Source of the DNA: an uncultured Campylobacter sp.
Lineage (GTDB): Bacteria; Campylobacterota; Campylobacteria; Campylobacterales; Campylobacteraceae
Length of the DNA stretch: 64,000 nucleotides
Assembly: GCF_938002845.1 (NCBI RefSeq)
Contig: NZ_CALKZP010000058.1
Coordinates: 1-64,000, forward strand
Reading direction: 5' to 3'
Part shown: piece after piece, positions 9,487 through 18,810 of the stretch
Layout of the letters: every line of letters begins with the position of its first letter
How positions within the stretch are numbered: the stretch's first letter is position 1
Position numbers and translations under genes: made by a program
Notes under the pieces: model-generated
Database searches by the model: none
The model's input: only the letters and a program-made list of their open reading frames with translations
What the model was told of the DNA's origin: nothing

Positions 9487-11118
9487 ATGGAGCTTGTTAT
9501 AGAGCTATTTCTTGCGATCACGGCGCTTGCGATAGTGCTAAATATCGTCTTTAAAATTTTTGAAATTCCCACCATCATCGGCTATATCGTCGCGGGCGTG
9601 TGCTTTTCGCAGATCTATAGCTTAAGCAGTGTCGAAAACGCCCATATGTCTGAGCTGGCGGAATTTGGCATCGTCTTTTTGATGTTTACCATCGGGCTTG
9701 AGTTTAGCTTCCATCACCTGATGAGTATGAAAAAGGACGTGTTTTTTAATGGCATACTCCAAGTACTCGGCACCGGTATTATTCTAGCGCTCATCATCGA
9801 TCAAGCTTTCGGCGGAAACATAAAAACGGTGATGATTATCGGGCTTGCGCTCGCGCTTAGCTCTACGGCGATCGTGCTAAAAACGCTCAACGAAACAGGC
9901 GAAATCAACCAAAACTACGGGCGCAAGGTGCTTGGCATCCTGCTATTTCAAGATCTCGCCGTCATTCCTATTTTGCTGATGATTGACATATTCGGCTCGA
10001 CCGACAATACCCCCGTGAACTATCTAATCTTAAAAACCGCCGTAAGCGCCGCCATAGTGGTAGTGATCCTTTTCGTGCTCGGTAAATTCGCCTTCAACCG
10101 CTTCCTCTACTACGTCGTAAGGACAAATTCTAAAGAAATTTTCATCGCAACCATCCTTTTTACCGTCGTGGGGGCTAGCTTTTTGGCGCATGTTTTTGGT
10201 TTTTCGTACACGCTGGGCGCGTTCATCGCGGGCATGCTCATCGCAGAAACTGAGTATAAACACGAGATAGAGGCTGATCTGACGCCGTTTCGAGACATAC
10301 TGCTGGGGCTTTTTTTCATCACGATTGGCATGCAGATAAATTTTGAAGTCATCGTCTCGCACTATGGGCTGATCCTGCTCGCTATTATCGTTATAATGGC
10401 GCTTAAAACGGTTGTGATTTATGCGATCTTATTTCTCTCTACTGGTAAAAGAATAGCGCTAAAAGCGGCGCTGTCGCTATGCCAGATAGGTGAGTTTGCG
10501 CTTGCGATCTTTTCGCTGTTGATGAGCCGCGATATGCTAAGTAAGGAAAACGGGCAAATTTTAATTACAGTCGTAACCGCGACGATGATTTTAACGCCGT
10601 TTATTCTTAAAAATTTAAATAAAATCGCCAACCGTTTCGAGTCTAAAGTTGAAAAGCTCGAGGATGAGGAGCATAAAACTCAAATCCCGCCGATGAAAAA
10701 TCATATCATTGTAGCAGGCTATGGCAGGATAGGGCAAGAAGTTGTGCTACGCCTTAAAGATCAGGGGCTGCTATACGTGGTCGCTGAGAGCGATTTAGAG
10801 CTTGTGGATCTAGGCAAATCGCGCGGAGAGAACATATACTTTGTAAATATAATGCAAAAAACTGCGATCGACGAGCTGCATGCGCGCGATGCGTCGGTCA
10901 TCATCCTAACGATCGCAAATCAGCAAAAGCTCGACATCGTCGCTAAGATGCTAAACGGCTCTAATTTAAAAGCAAATATCATAGTGATGCATACGGGCGC
11001 CGATCCACAAAGCGAGCTGCAGAGCGAATACGGCGAAAATTTTATCTTCGTAAAAAAGGAGAGAGTAGTAGCAAATGCGCTTTTACAAGAGGCGCTGAAA
11101 TGCAAGCTAACGCAGTAG
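9487..11118 (+). CDS. kefB: KefB-type monovalent cation:proton antiporter (CPA2)
   Basis: This 543-aa inner-membrane protein has about 12 hydrophobic segments over residues 1-385, typical of the Na+/H+ exchanger fold of CPA2 transporters. A cytosolic TrkA-N/RCK Rossmann domain starts near residue 400 (HIIVAGYGRIGQEVVLRL). The RCK domain normally gates the channel by nucleotide or glutathione binding. It is probably potassium efflux or K+/H+ exchange, but the ion is not provable from sequence. The position downstream of hspR matches my memory of C. jejuni, where the gene is annotated kefB. Confidence 0.85.
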   Translation: MELVIELFLAITALAIVLNIVFKIFEIPTIIGYIVAGVCFSQIYSLSSVENAHMSELAEFGIVFLMFTIGLEFSFHHLMSMKKDVFFNGILQVLGTGIILALIIDQAFGGNIKTVMIIGLALALSSTAIVLKTLNETGEINQNYGRKVLGILLFQDLAVIPILLMIDIFGSTDNTPVNYLILKTAVSAAIVVVILFVLGKFAFNRFLYYVVRTNSKEIFIATILFTVVGASFLAHVFGFSYTLGAFIAGMLIAETEYKHEIEADLTPFRDILLGLFFITIGMQINFEVIVSHYGLILLAIIVIMALKTVVIYAILFLSTGKRIALKAALSLCQIGEFALAIFSLLMSRDMLSKENGQILITVVTATMILTPFILKNLNKIANRFESKVEKLEDEEHKTQIPPMKNHIIVAGYGRIGQEVVLRLKDQGLLYVVAESDLELVDLGKSRGENIYFVNIMQKTAIDELHARDASVIILTIANQQKLDIVAKMLNGSNLKANIIVMHTGADPQSELQSEYGENFIFVKKERVVANALLQEALKCKLTQ

Positions 11119-11408
11119 CCTTGAGCGTTTAAGATCAAATTTAAACGCATTTGCTATGCCTAAAATCTCCACGCTTCTTTATTCTTACTTCTACACTCAG
11201 CTAATTTAAAGTGTTTTAATAAACGCAGATAAATAGATATATTTAAATGGCGGGCTTGTGAATTTAAAGGTGCAAAGTGCTGCTTTGGATTGATTTAAAT
11301 TCTAAATTTAAGCTGTCATTCCACAGCAAAAGGATACTCCGACAAGGAGCTGATGAAAGAGATTTGCGCGATAAAGTTATTTAAAAATTCGTTTAAATTT
11401 TACTAATT

Positions 11409-12509
11409 TCACTCTTTTATCTCTTTATAAACGCTTAAGTTGCGTGCTAGGCAAACGATGGTCGTTATAAACAATATCGGAGCTATCGGCAAATACAGAT
11501 ACCCAAGAATTAGAGCCATATTATCGTAACTTCGTCCTTGAGAAAAGAGCAATTCCGAGAGTGGGAGATACAAAACTAGCGTCACAATCGCAAAATTTTC
11601 TATCGCGAAAATCGTATTGCTTTTTTTGGGATTTTCTACGAAAAGTTTACTGTATTTGCGTTTTGAAAAGAAAAATATAATCGTGCAAACGGCGCTAACT
11701 ATAAACGCCCAGTGTAATTCGTACGAATTTGGTAAAAATAAAATCAAAAAAACCGTTGTCGCAAAACTCGCGAAAGTAAATCTGATCAAACGGTGAAGTT
11801 GATATTTTTGCTTTAAATTTTTTGCAATTCGTGCTAGAGCTTTGCCGTACTCTAGTGCCTCCTCTTTTCTTTGGATAGATTCTGTTTCAAGGCTCGCGTC
11901 ATTAAATTTTTGCTCAAATTTAGCGGCTTCATCTTGGGTAGCTTGCGCCTCGCCGTTTGTTTTGTTAAAATTTTGCTCGCTGGAAATTTTATCAGCGACC
12001 GCTCCGCCGATTTTTGTCTGCGATTTTGGTGCCGATAGATACACGGTCTCATCGGCGTCAAATTCCGGATTTGCGTTATATGTTATTATCGCCACCAAAA
12101 TAGCGATAAAAATAGCGGGTATAATCTGACGTGTATCCCAGTCTATGTGATATTTTATCTGTAAATAAAATCCGATTAAAGCATAAAGGACGTAAAATAT
12201 CGCAGCCACATGTATCCATATAAGCATAAAGGCCTTATCTGCATCACTAAATAAAAGCAGGGCATATTTTTTATACTTCAGCCTATTTAGGCAGACGAGT
12301 ATATTTATCGCAGATAGCGCGAGCATCCATAAAAACGACATTATGGGCGCATCATGTACAAACGTAAGAAACACGATGATATAAATCAGGAAGGTCAAAA
12401 GTGTCCCAAAAAACAGATATCTACAAAAGCGAAATCTATCGTAGCTTTTTAAAATTTCTTGCGGAATTTGGCTGATGTCCGCGGGGATTTTGTCTTTTTG
12501 CGTTTGCAT
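11409..12509 (-). CDS. Multi-spanning membrane protein of unknown function with apparent internal duplication
   Basis: I do not recognise this 366-aa protein. It shows two hydrophobic lobes (about residues 28-160 and 240-358), each with roughly four membrane segments, joined by a hydrophilic stretch rich in Glu, Lys and Asn (about 165-235). The lobes look related: each starts with an R-x-x-RF/RY-x-x-F element followed by a TM segment, then a SA-containing segment ending in a basic KYKKY or KYSKL motif, then another Tyr-rich TM segment. The start is followed by MQTQKDKIPADISQIPQEIL. No neighbour suggests a role. Confidence 0.7.
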   Translation of the reverse strand: MQTQKDKIPADISQIPQEILKSYDRFRFCRYLFFGTLLTFLIYIIVFLTFVHDAPIMSFLWMLALSAINILVCLNRLKYKKYALLLFSDADKAFMLIWIHVAAIFYVLYALIGFYLQIKYHIDWDTRQIIPAIFIAILVAIITYNANPEFDADETVYLSAPKSQTKIGGAVADKISSEQNFNKTNGEAQATQDEAAKFEQKFNDASLETESIQRKEEALEYGKALARIAKNLKQKYQLHRLIRFTFASFATTVFLILFLPNSYELHWAFIVSAVCTIIFFFSKRKYSKLFVENPKKSNTIFAIENFAIVTLVLYLPLSELLFSQGRSYDNMALILGYLYLPIAPILFITTIVCLARNLSVYKEIKE

Positions 12510-12775
12510 TTTACCGCCTTTCCTGGTTATTTTAGCTCAAATTTTGCTTTTTTACTCCGTAGCGTTTTAAATTTAATGAAGCGAGATTTTTTTGACTTGC
12601 TTCTTTTTTAGCGGACAAGCGATCCCGATTTTGCATTAAATTTTTAAAAATGAATACTTACCGGCTCTTGCAATTTTATCGATAAAATTTTTGGCAGGCT
12701 AAATTTACGCTTCATTTCTAGCTAAATTTAGCTTCAAAATTTATCCTGCTTCATTCATAAAATAAGGCAACTAAG

Positions 12776-13585
12776 CTAAAGCTCATCCGTTTTATCCACC
12801 CGCACGAACGCCCAGTGCATAAAATCTTGCTTTGGCTCGTATTTGCCGTTGTTGAAATACTCCGCCAGCAGTGCTTCCTCCGTGTCGTTTAGCTCGCCGC
12901 CGAGCATCCAGCGCGTCTTTTGCACAAACTCCTCCGCACTTTTCGCTCCGCCGCCGTGACACCAGGCTTTAATATAGCTGAGGCTCGGCAGATAGCCCAT
13001 TTGAAACAGGATGTTTAAAAGATAGACGAAGCCTGGCTTTTGCTCCACTTCGCGCCCTATCGCGTCCAAAATATCCCCGTCCACGAAGCTGCCGCCCACC
13101 TTAAACGTAATATAAAGCGCCTTTTTGGTCTTTGAAAGGAGCTTTTTAAGCGCGGCTTTTAGATCGTCCACCTCAAGGCAGCGTGAGGCAAAAACCACGT
13201 CGCATGCGGGCACGTCAGACCAGTCGTCCTCGAAGGCTTTTTGCGCAAATTTCGCGTTTTTCGCACCGTAAATTTGAGCATTCTCGCGGGCAAACTCTAG
13301 CATCTTTGGCGAAAAATCATAGCCGTAAATTTGATCTACCTTTTCTGCCGCCAGCACGCTTAACGCGCCTGCGCCGCATGCAAAATCAAGTAGCGTGGAG
13401 ACGCCAGTAAAATCGACCTTGTCTATAAACTCGCGCGCGTAGGCGCTTTTCATCACGCCTTCGTTGAAGCTAGGCGCCTTTTTGTCCCAATGCTCGGCCT
13501 GCTTTTTACCGAATGAGCTTTTTGCTTTTTGCGCCTTATAGAGCGCGTCAAAGTCGATTTCATCGTAGTTTGAAGCTAAAATCAT
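12776..13585 (-). CDS. Class I SAM-dependent methyltransferase
   Basis: This 269-aa protein has the glycine-rich SAM motif LLDFACGAGALS near residues 65-76 and an acidic end of strand 2 (YGYDFSPKML), as in UbiE/Tam-like small-molecule methyltransferases. The N-terminus (QAEHWDKKAPSFNEGVMKSAYAREFI) resembles the cap region of such enzymes. The substrate is unknown. It is a single gene with spacers of about 270 bp on both sides. Confidence 0.85.
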   Translation of the reverse strand: MILASNYDEIDFDALYKAQKAKSSFGKKQAEHWDKKAPSFNEGVMKSAYAREFIDKVDFTGVSTLLDFACGAGALSVLAAEKVDQIYGYDFSPKMLEFARENAQIYGAKNAKFAQKAFEDDWSDVPACDVVFASRCLEVDDLKAALKKLLSKTKKALYITFKVGGSFVDGDILDAIGREVEQKPGFVYLLNILFQMGYLPSLSYIKAWCHGGGAKSAEEFVQKTRWMLGGELNDTEEALLAEYFNNGKYEPKQDFMHWAFVRVDKTDEL

Positions 13586-13855
13586 AACTATCCTTTCTAA
13601 AATTTAGCGGGCAGACCGCACCGATTTTCGTTAAATTTTGGCGCAAATTTATGCGCCGCATTCAAGCTACTTAGAATTTTAAACCGTCAAGAAAAAGCAG
13701 CAATACATGCTCGCTTTTATATATTTTATCCGCTTGCGATACTTTAAATTTTCGCTGAACGACCGTAGCTAAATTTTCAAAAGCCTGTTTATAAATCAAA
13801 ATTTTTAACCTGCCACCCGCGCTTGTTCGCTCCGCATTTAAATCGCTGCTTGGAT

Positions 13856-14317
13856 TTATTGTAAAGCCTCCAATCTAGCCGCTATCACCTTTTGCATCGC
13901 TTGATTTTTCTTGTTCTTGGCTAAAATTTGCAGCCTCCTTTTGCCGATGCGTTTGTCGGCAGCCTTTAGGATATTCGCAAGCCCCCATCCACCCTCATCG
14001 AAGTGCTTTGCAAACAGCTCCTCTTTGGGCGTGTCGATATATTCGCGGATAAGCTCGCCGATGTCGCTTATGTCGTTACCATACGGATAAATTTTCGTTA
14101 GAGCGCCCCCTGCTAGGCTTTTTACGCCGCCGCTTTTTAGCGCGAAATCCTTCGGATAGTCAAAAATAATCTCGCCCGCAAGCGTGATAAAATATCGCGA
14201 CAAATCCGTGCTGCCGCGCCTGCTTTGCATCCTATAGACCGTGCAGTGGAGCTTAAAATCAATGCTTTCATCTACGCGTTCGTAAAGTTGTTTTGCAAGC
14301 TTACTCCAACGTTTCAT
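13856..14317 (-). CDS. Conserved hypothetical protein (resembles SF0329-type family)
   Basis: This 153-aa soluble protein begins MKRWSKLAKQLYERVDESI and contains ARG/GEIIFDYP-like strands followed by helical, Lys-rich C-terminal sequence. The opening and the TLAGEIIFDY segment resemble the uncharacterised SF0329 family, which I judge from memory only. There are no catalytic motifs I can name and no signal peptide. It may form a unit with the two small hypothetical genes upstream on the same strand. Confidence 0.65.
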   Translation of the reverse strand: MKRWSKLAKQLYERVDESIDFKLHCTVYRMQSRRGSTDLSRYFITLAGEIIFDYPKDFALKSGGVKSLAGGALTKIYPYGNDISDIGELIREYIDTPKEELFAKHFDEGGWGLANILKAADKRIGKRRLQILAKNKKNQAMQKVIAARLEALQ

Positions 14318-14449
14318 TTTGCCCCCTTATCTATTTATTGCCTCTTGCAGTTTCGCACGTAGCTTTTGCTGCCCTTTACGGCAATCGCGCTTGAAAGCTG
14401 CGCGCCTTTTCTATCTTTTTGCAAATTCGCTTTATAAAATTCTGCCGCG

Positions 14450-14983
14450 CTAAACGGTCTCCCAAAATCTCGGCTCCGTCTTGATCGCACCTCGGTTTTT
14501 CTCGCGTAAAATTTGCAAAAATTCTTTAAAGCTAGGCTCAAAAATCGAAGCGGCGGGTGCAAATTTATACTCGCTCGCGCCGTCTTGCTCGGGCTTGTTC
14601 GCGCTGCCGCATTCAAGCTCGCTCGCGCCGCCTGCAAAGCGGATCCGCCAAATCCTAGCATGATTTATCCGTATTTTTGTGACTTCAAGCGCTAAAATTT
14701 GCTCAAATTTATACCTCGCCGCGAGCTTCTGTCTGTCAAAAACATAGATGAAATTCTGATCGAACCAAAGGCTCTCGCACGAGATAAAAAACCGTTCTAG
14801 CCAAAAGAAAAACGGCCGCACGGAAAGCCTTTTTATCGCGCTTGCTTCGCTTATCCCATCTATCGCGGCAAGCTCGCGCGGGCTAAGCTTGCGAGGGTTG
14901 CGCCGAATGAGCGTCCAAATAATCCCGCCCAGAAGCAAGACGCTAAAAATTACGATTAAAATTTGAATTAAAATTTCAGCCAT
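14450..14983 (-). CDS. Hypothetical protein with one N-terminal membrane anchor
   Basis: This 177-aa protein has one hydrophobic segment at residues 4-25 (ILIQILIVIFSVLLLGGIIW) followed by RRNPRKLSPRE and a soluble part with Trp-rich beta-strand-like sequence (FFWLERFF, RIWRIRF). I do not recognise it. Its start overlaps the end of the next upstream gene by 8 bp, so the two are translationally coupled and probably act together. Confidence 0.65.
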   Translation of the reverse strand: MAEILIQILIVIFSVLLLGGIIWTLIRRNPRKLSPRELAAIDGISEASAIKRLSVRPFFFWLERFFISCESLWFDQNFIYVFDRQKLAARYKFEQILALEVTKIRINHARIWRIRFAGGASELECGSANKPEQDGASEYKFAPAASIFEPSFKEFLQILREKNRGAIKTEPRFWETV

Positions 14984-15659
14984 TTAAAATTTTAAGCCCT
15001 TTTATAAATGCAAATTTCGCCTCCGTATCGCCCCAAAACGAACTCCTGCCGAAATCCGCCTCCGCGCCGTTTGCAAGCTCCTCGTAAAGCTTATAAAATC
15101 GCCCTTTGTAGGTGCAATCGCTTAGGCAGACGTTGAAAAACGCCTCCGCCGCGTTCTTGCCGCCGAAATAATATACAAAGTAGATCGGGTACAGATCGAA
15201 GGCGCTTAGATTTTTATTAAATTTAGCCCCGCGCTGCATCATAAACTCCACCGCCTTTTGCTTGTCCGCAAACAGCTCAAAAATAGGCAGTGCGTAGTCT
15301 TTGATAGCCGCGCTAATCTCGCGAACGCTGGGCTCAAAGCTAGCGCCCGCGAACTGCCAGTCGCGAAACTGCCTGCGCGGCGTGAGATAGCTCAGATACG
15401 ATACGAAAACAAGGTCGGTCGAGTAGGGCAGCTCCTCTTGCATCAGCTTTTTTAGGCGCTTGCAGTAGATCGCGACTTGCGGCAGGATGCTCACGCTGCC
15501 GGAGTAATTGCGCATGCTAGAGCTGAAATAAATTTCAAACGAAATATCTTTGTTGCTTGCGAGCTTCGTTAGTTTTTGCCCCTTTTGCGTGGGCTTGAAG
15601 TCCGCAAAATTTGCCGCGATCTCATCGCAGCCGTTTAAAAATATCTCCCGCGGAGTCAT
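14976..15659 (-). CDS. Hypothetical cytoplasmic protein
   Basis: This 227-aa protein has no signal peptide or membrane segment. It contains an FEIYFSSSMRNYSGSV-like beta region and a helical C-terminus with SDCTYKGRFYKLYEELANG. The family is unknown to me. It overlaps the following membrane-anchored gene by 8 bp in an ATG-in-stop arrangement. Large ORF length and codon use like that of its neighbours support a real gene. Confidence 0.65.
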   Translation of the reverse strand: MTPREIFLNGCDEIAANFADFKPTQKGQKLTKLASNKDISFEIYFSSSMRNYSGSVSILPQVAIYCKRLKKLMQEELPYSTDLVFVSYLSYLTPRRQFRDWQFAGASFEPSVREISAAIKDYALPIFELFADKQKAVEFMMQRGAKFNKNLSAFDLYPIYFVYYFGGKNAAEAFFNVCLSDCTYKGRFYKLYEELANGAEADFGRSSFWGDTEAKFAFIKGLKILNG

Positions 15660-15841
15660 GATTTTCCTTTTAAATTTATCGTTTTGTTCGCTAGCAATTC
15701 GGTTTGCTGCTTACATTGCCGCGGCCGCGATTCGCAGTTTGGCGTTTTATCGGCGCGCCGTTTTGCCGCCGAGAAGTTATTCTATGCGCGCAATTTTACC
15801 CTAGTTCGGCTAAATTTAACGGCGCTACGCACCCGTAAAAT

Positions 15842-16209
15842 TTATAATCTATCCTCGTATCTTTCGTAGTTTATGCCGTATATTTTATCGATATTTTCGG
15901 TGTTTATGAGCTGCTCGCTGCGCCCGAAAGCTAAAATTTCGCCGTCTTTTATAAACAGCGTCAAACTTGAAACGAACTTCGCATGCCGCGGATAGTGCGT
16001 CGTCTGCACGAAGGTGTAGCCCTCGTCGCCTAGAGCTTTTATCATCTCGAGCAGCTTGATCTGATTGCCGAAGTCCAGACCATTTGTCGGCTCGTCCATA
16101 AAGATCACTTTCGCGCCCTGAATCAGCGTGCGCGCGATGTACGCCAGCTGCCGCCGCTTGAAATTTCGCCTTTTAAGATTCTGTCTTTATGCGGATTGCG
16201 CTTAGAATT
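15842..16209 (-). pseudogene. Decayed C-terminal remnant of an iron/siderophore-type ABC ATPase (FecE-like)
   Basis: From 16108 down, the frame encodes VIFMDEPTNGLDFGNQ (Walker B and D-loop) and TTHYPRHA (H-loop), ending YERYEDRL. In the same frame QLAYIARTLIQGAK extends upstream to 16150. The signature GEISSGG (16170-16150) lies in a different frame, so a one-base indel splits the ABC signature. That second frame runs up to a stop at 16212-16210 (NPHKDRILKGEISSGG). Walker A and the N-terminal half are absent. This is the tail of a FecE/FepC-like importer ATPase. No permease or binding-protein gene lies next to it. Confidence 0.85.
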
Positions 16210-16455
16210 TTATATCGTCGCGTTTTTGAAATTTGCATCGCTGCAAATAAAATTTTATCTAGGTTTAAAATTTGATGCCGTGTTGTTGCGCTGCGTAAAA
16301 TTTCAATAACGCGCTAAATTTTAAGTAGCACGTAAAATCAAGCATTGCGCTAATTCAAGTTACGCGCCGAATTTAGCTTGCACGGCAAATTAAGCGCGCC
16401 GCCTAATAAAAGCGGTATAAAATTCACTTGCGCGATAAAGCCCGTCTTTCGGCGC

Positions 16456-17094
16456 TTAGGCGTATAAAATTCTACCCAGGCGGATCATGTTTGAGCCGCA
16501 TTTGATCGCGAGCTCAAAATCATCGCTCATCCCCATCGAGCAGATCCGCGCGCCGTGCGGCACGAGCGCGTCGAAGATCTCGCGGCTTGCCTCGAAGCTT
16601 CGCGCGATCTGCGCGGGCTCGCTCACATGCGCTCCGATGCTCATCACGCCGATTAAATTTAGATTTTTGCACTCCTGCTTGATGCGTAAAAACTCCTCCA
16701 CCGCGCGGTTTTTATCGAGTCCCGTTTTGGAGCTCTCGCCCGCGGCGTTGATCTCCAGCAGCGTATCTAGCGGATAAGTTAGCCGCTTATTTACGGCAAG
16801 CGCGAGCTCGCAACTGTTGCAGCTCTGCCACAGCGTCGGGCGTAGAGCGATGAGCTGATTGATTTTGTTGCTTTGCAGCGTGCCGATGAAGTGCCACTTT
16901 AGCGGCAGTTCGCGCAATGCCTCGCTTTTGCGCTTTAGCTCCTGCACTCTGTTTTCGCCGAATACGATCTGTCCTTGCGAATACAGCTCGCGCACCTCAT
17001 CCGTGCCTACGTTTTTACTCACCGCGACTAGCTGCACTTCGCCCGCACCTGCTTTTGCAGCCTCAATGCGCTTTAAAATTTCATCCAGTCTCAT
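16456..17094 (-). CDS. yggS: YggS/PLPBP family pyridoxal-phosphate homeostasis protein
   Basis: This 212-aa protein has the PLP-binding lysine in LVAVSKNVG (Lys27), GENRVQEL, WHFIGTLQSNK and the phosphate-binding MGMSDDFELAIKCGSNMIRLG region, all hallmarks of the COG0325 alanine-racemase-like fold type III domain. The family binds PLP without known catalysis and buffers cellular PLP. The ATG overlaps the rseP stop by 4 bp, placing it last in the operon. Confidence 0.93.
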   Translation of the reverse strand: MRLDEILKRIEAAKAGAGEVQLVAVSKNVGTDEVRELYSQGQIVFGENRVQELKRKSEALRELPLKWHFIGTLQSNKINQLIALRPTLWQSCNSCELALAVNKRLTYPLDTLLEINAAGESSKTGLDKNRAVEEFLRIKQECKNLNLIGVMSIGAHVSEPAQIARSFEASREIFDALVPHGARICSMGMSDDFELAIKCGSNMIRLGRILYA

Positions 17095-18206
17095 TTGTAA
17101 AATCCCAAAATTCTAGCGAAATCATTCAGCACCGTAAATATCATCAAAAGCGCCAAAATTCCCATTCCTACGTAACTGGCGCCCACGAATACCCGCTTTG
17201 GTACGGGGCGGCGGAAGATGAGCTCAAAGAGATTAAACGCGATGTGCCCGCCGTCGAGCGCTGGGATCGGAAAGAGGTTGATAAGCCCTAAATTTACCGA
17301 TATTAGCGCCACGAGCGCGAGCAGGACCGCCGCGCCGTAATCGACCGCCTTTGAGGTGATATCCGTAATAGCGACGATGCCGCCCATCTCCTTGGGCGAA
17401 ACGACGCCGCTGGCGAGCTTCTCAAGACCTATCAAGATGAGCTTTGACGCTTCCGCCGTCTGATCCCACGCGAAGCTAAGCGAGCTTGCGCCCTTGTGAT
17501 ATAGTGTCACGGTCGCGTTGTAATCGGGCGAAATGCCGATGAGCGGAACTCTAATGCTCTCGCGCCAGATGGTTTTTTTCTCGCCGAGCTTCGGCGTGAG
17601 CTGCAGGCTCAGCCGCTCGCCGCCGCGCATGATCTCTAGGCTTAGAGGTGCTGCGGTTACTTGTTTTGAGATGTCATCCCACTCGCGGATCTGCTTGCCG
17701 TCGATCGATAAAATTTCATCATTTAGCATGAGACCCGCGCTTGCCGCGGCGGAATTTGGCGAAATTTTGCCGACCTTGGGCGCTAGCTTTTCGACGCCGA
17801 TGTAGCCCAGCGCGATGTAGATCAAAAACGCAAGCAGCAGGTTAAAAAACGGCCCCGCGAAAAGTATGATTATGCGTGCGATCGGGCCTTTGGAGTTGTA
17901 GCTGTCGGGGTCCGTGCTTGCTGCGGCGGGATCCAAATCCTCCTGCCCCTTAAGGCTCACGTAGCCCCCCAGAGGGATCGCGCTGATGGCGTACTGCGTC
18001 GCGCCGATGCGCTTGGTAAAGACCTTCTCGCCGAAGCCCACGCTAAAGACGTTCACCCCCACGCCCAGCGCCCGCGCCGCCAAAAAATGTCCCAGCTCGT
18101 GGAAAAAGATGAGGAAGCTGATCGCCAGCACCGTGACCATAAAATTTATCGAGTAAAAATAAAATCCGACCGCCAGGATCGCGAGCGTTAAAATTATGCT
18201 TTTCAA
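17091..18206 (-). CDS. rseP: RseP-family site-2 intramembrane zinc metalloprotease (M50)
   Basis: This 371-aa protein has the zinc motif HELGH (His36, Glu37, His40) in the first membrane segment, one PDZ domain at about 145-205 (GKISPNSAAASAGLMLNDEIL), and the NLFPIPALDGGH motif in a C-terminal membrane segment that supplies the third zinc ligand. It cleaves transmembrane or signal-peptide remnants in the inner membrane. The gene is preceded by a 604-bp gene-free stretch and overlaps yggS by 4 bp. Confidence 0.95.
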   Translation of the reverse strand: MKSIILTLAILAVGFYFYSINFMVTVLAISFLIFFHELGHFLAARALGVGVNVFSVGFGEKVFTKRIGATQYAISAIPLGGYVSLKGQEDLDPAAASTDPDSYNSKGPIARIIILFAGPFFNLLLAFLIYIALGYIGVEKLAPKVGKISPNSAAASAGLMLNDEILSIDGKQIREWDDISKQVTAAPLSLEIMRGGERLSLQLTPKLGEKKTIWRESIRVPLIGISPDYNATVTLYHKGASSLSFAWDQTAEASKLILIGLEKLASGVVSPKEMGGIVAITDITSKAVDYGAAVLLALVALISVNLGLINLFPIPALDGGHIAFNLFELIFRRPVPKRVFVGASYVGMGILALLMIFTVLNDFARILGFYK

Positions 18207-18248
18207 ATTTCAGACCTTTGTAAAAAATGGGCTAAGCTTACTATTATT

Positions 18249-18720
18249 TTGCAAATTTTAAGCTTAGATTGCCGTTTAAAGCCTTGGCTCGCTTTTTTAA
18301 ACTTGGTTAGCTTTGAGCTTAGCCCGCCGCCGTTTCAGGCTATAAATTTGGCTAAATTAAGGGCGCGCGGGCGGATAGAGGACGTGAGGAATTTAAAATT
18401 TAAAAACGAAATTTTACCGCGAGATTTTGTGGAGTGTATTATAAAATTTTGCTACACGGGGCTTTGTGTTTTGAACTGCCGCTATGCTTTGAAATTTCAT
18501 TATGTTTTGACAAGTCGTCATGCTCTAAAATTTTGTCGCTCTTTGGAATTCCATCGTGTTTTAAAATACTGCCGCGCCGCCCTGAAATTTTGCGCGGCGG
18601 TTTAAACGAAATTTTACGCCGTGAAATTTTGCGCAGCGGATTTTATCTTTCAAATTTTATAGGCTTAGCACGCCGCCGTGCGTGCATAGATCAAGCATCT
18701 ATAGAATTTTATCGGTAAAA
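18249..18720. repeat. Gene-free stretch with degenerate ~18-bp tandem repeat
   Basis: Between about 18482 and 18575 a word like TGCTTTGAAATTTCATYA recurs every 17-20 bp (near 18483, 18501, 18519, 18539, 18556), with drift. AT words (GAAATTTTGC, AAAATTTTGY) continue to 18660 between GC-rich blocks such as GCGCGGCGG. The period is near a multiple of three, which produces spurious open frames with Cys-Phe-x-Ile hexapeptides. I do not consider these genes. Confidence 0.55.
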
Positions 18721-18810
18721 TTTGAACGTGAAATTTTAAAATTCCGTGTCGTCGTTATAAGTGGAATTTTATGCCGAAATTCTATCGCTAAAACCCACTA
18801 AGCGCGGGTT

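Noticed and set aside
18249..18718. Small Cys/Phe-repeat protein
   Set aside because: The frames arise from an ~18-bp DNA repeat. There is no start with a ribosome site, and the same repeat is open in more than one frame.
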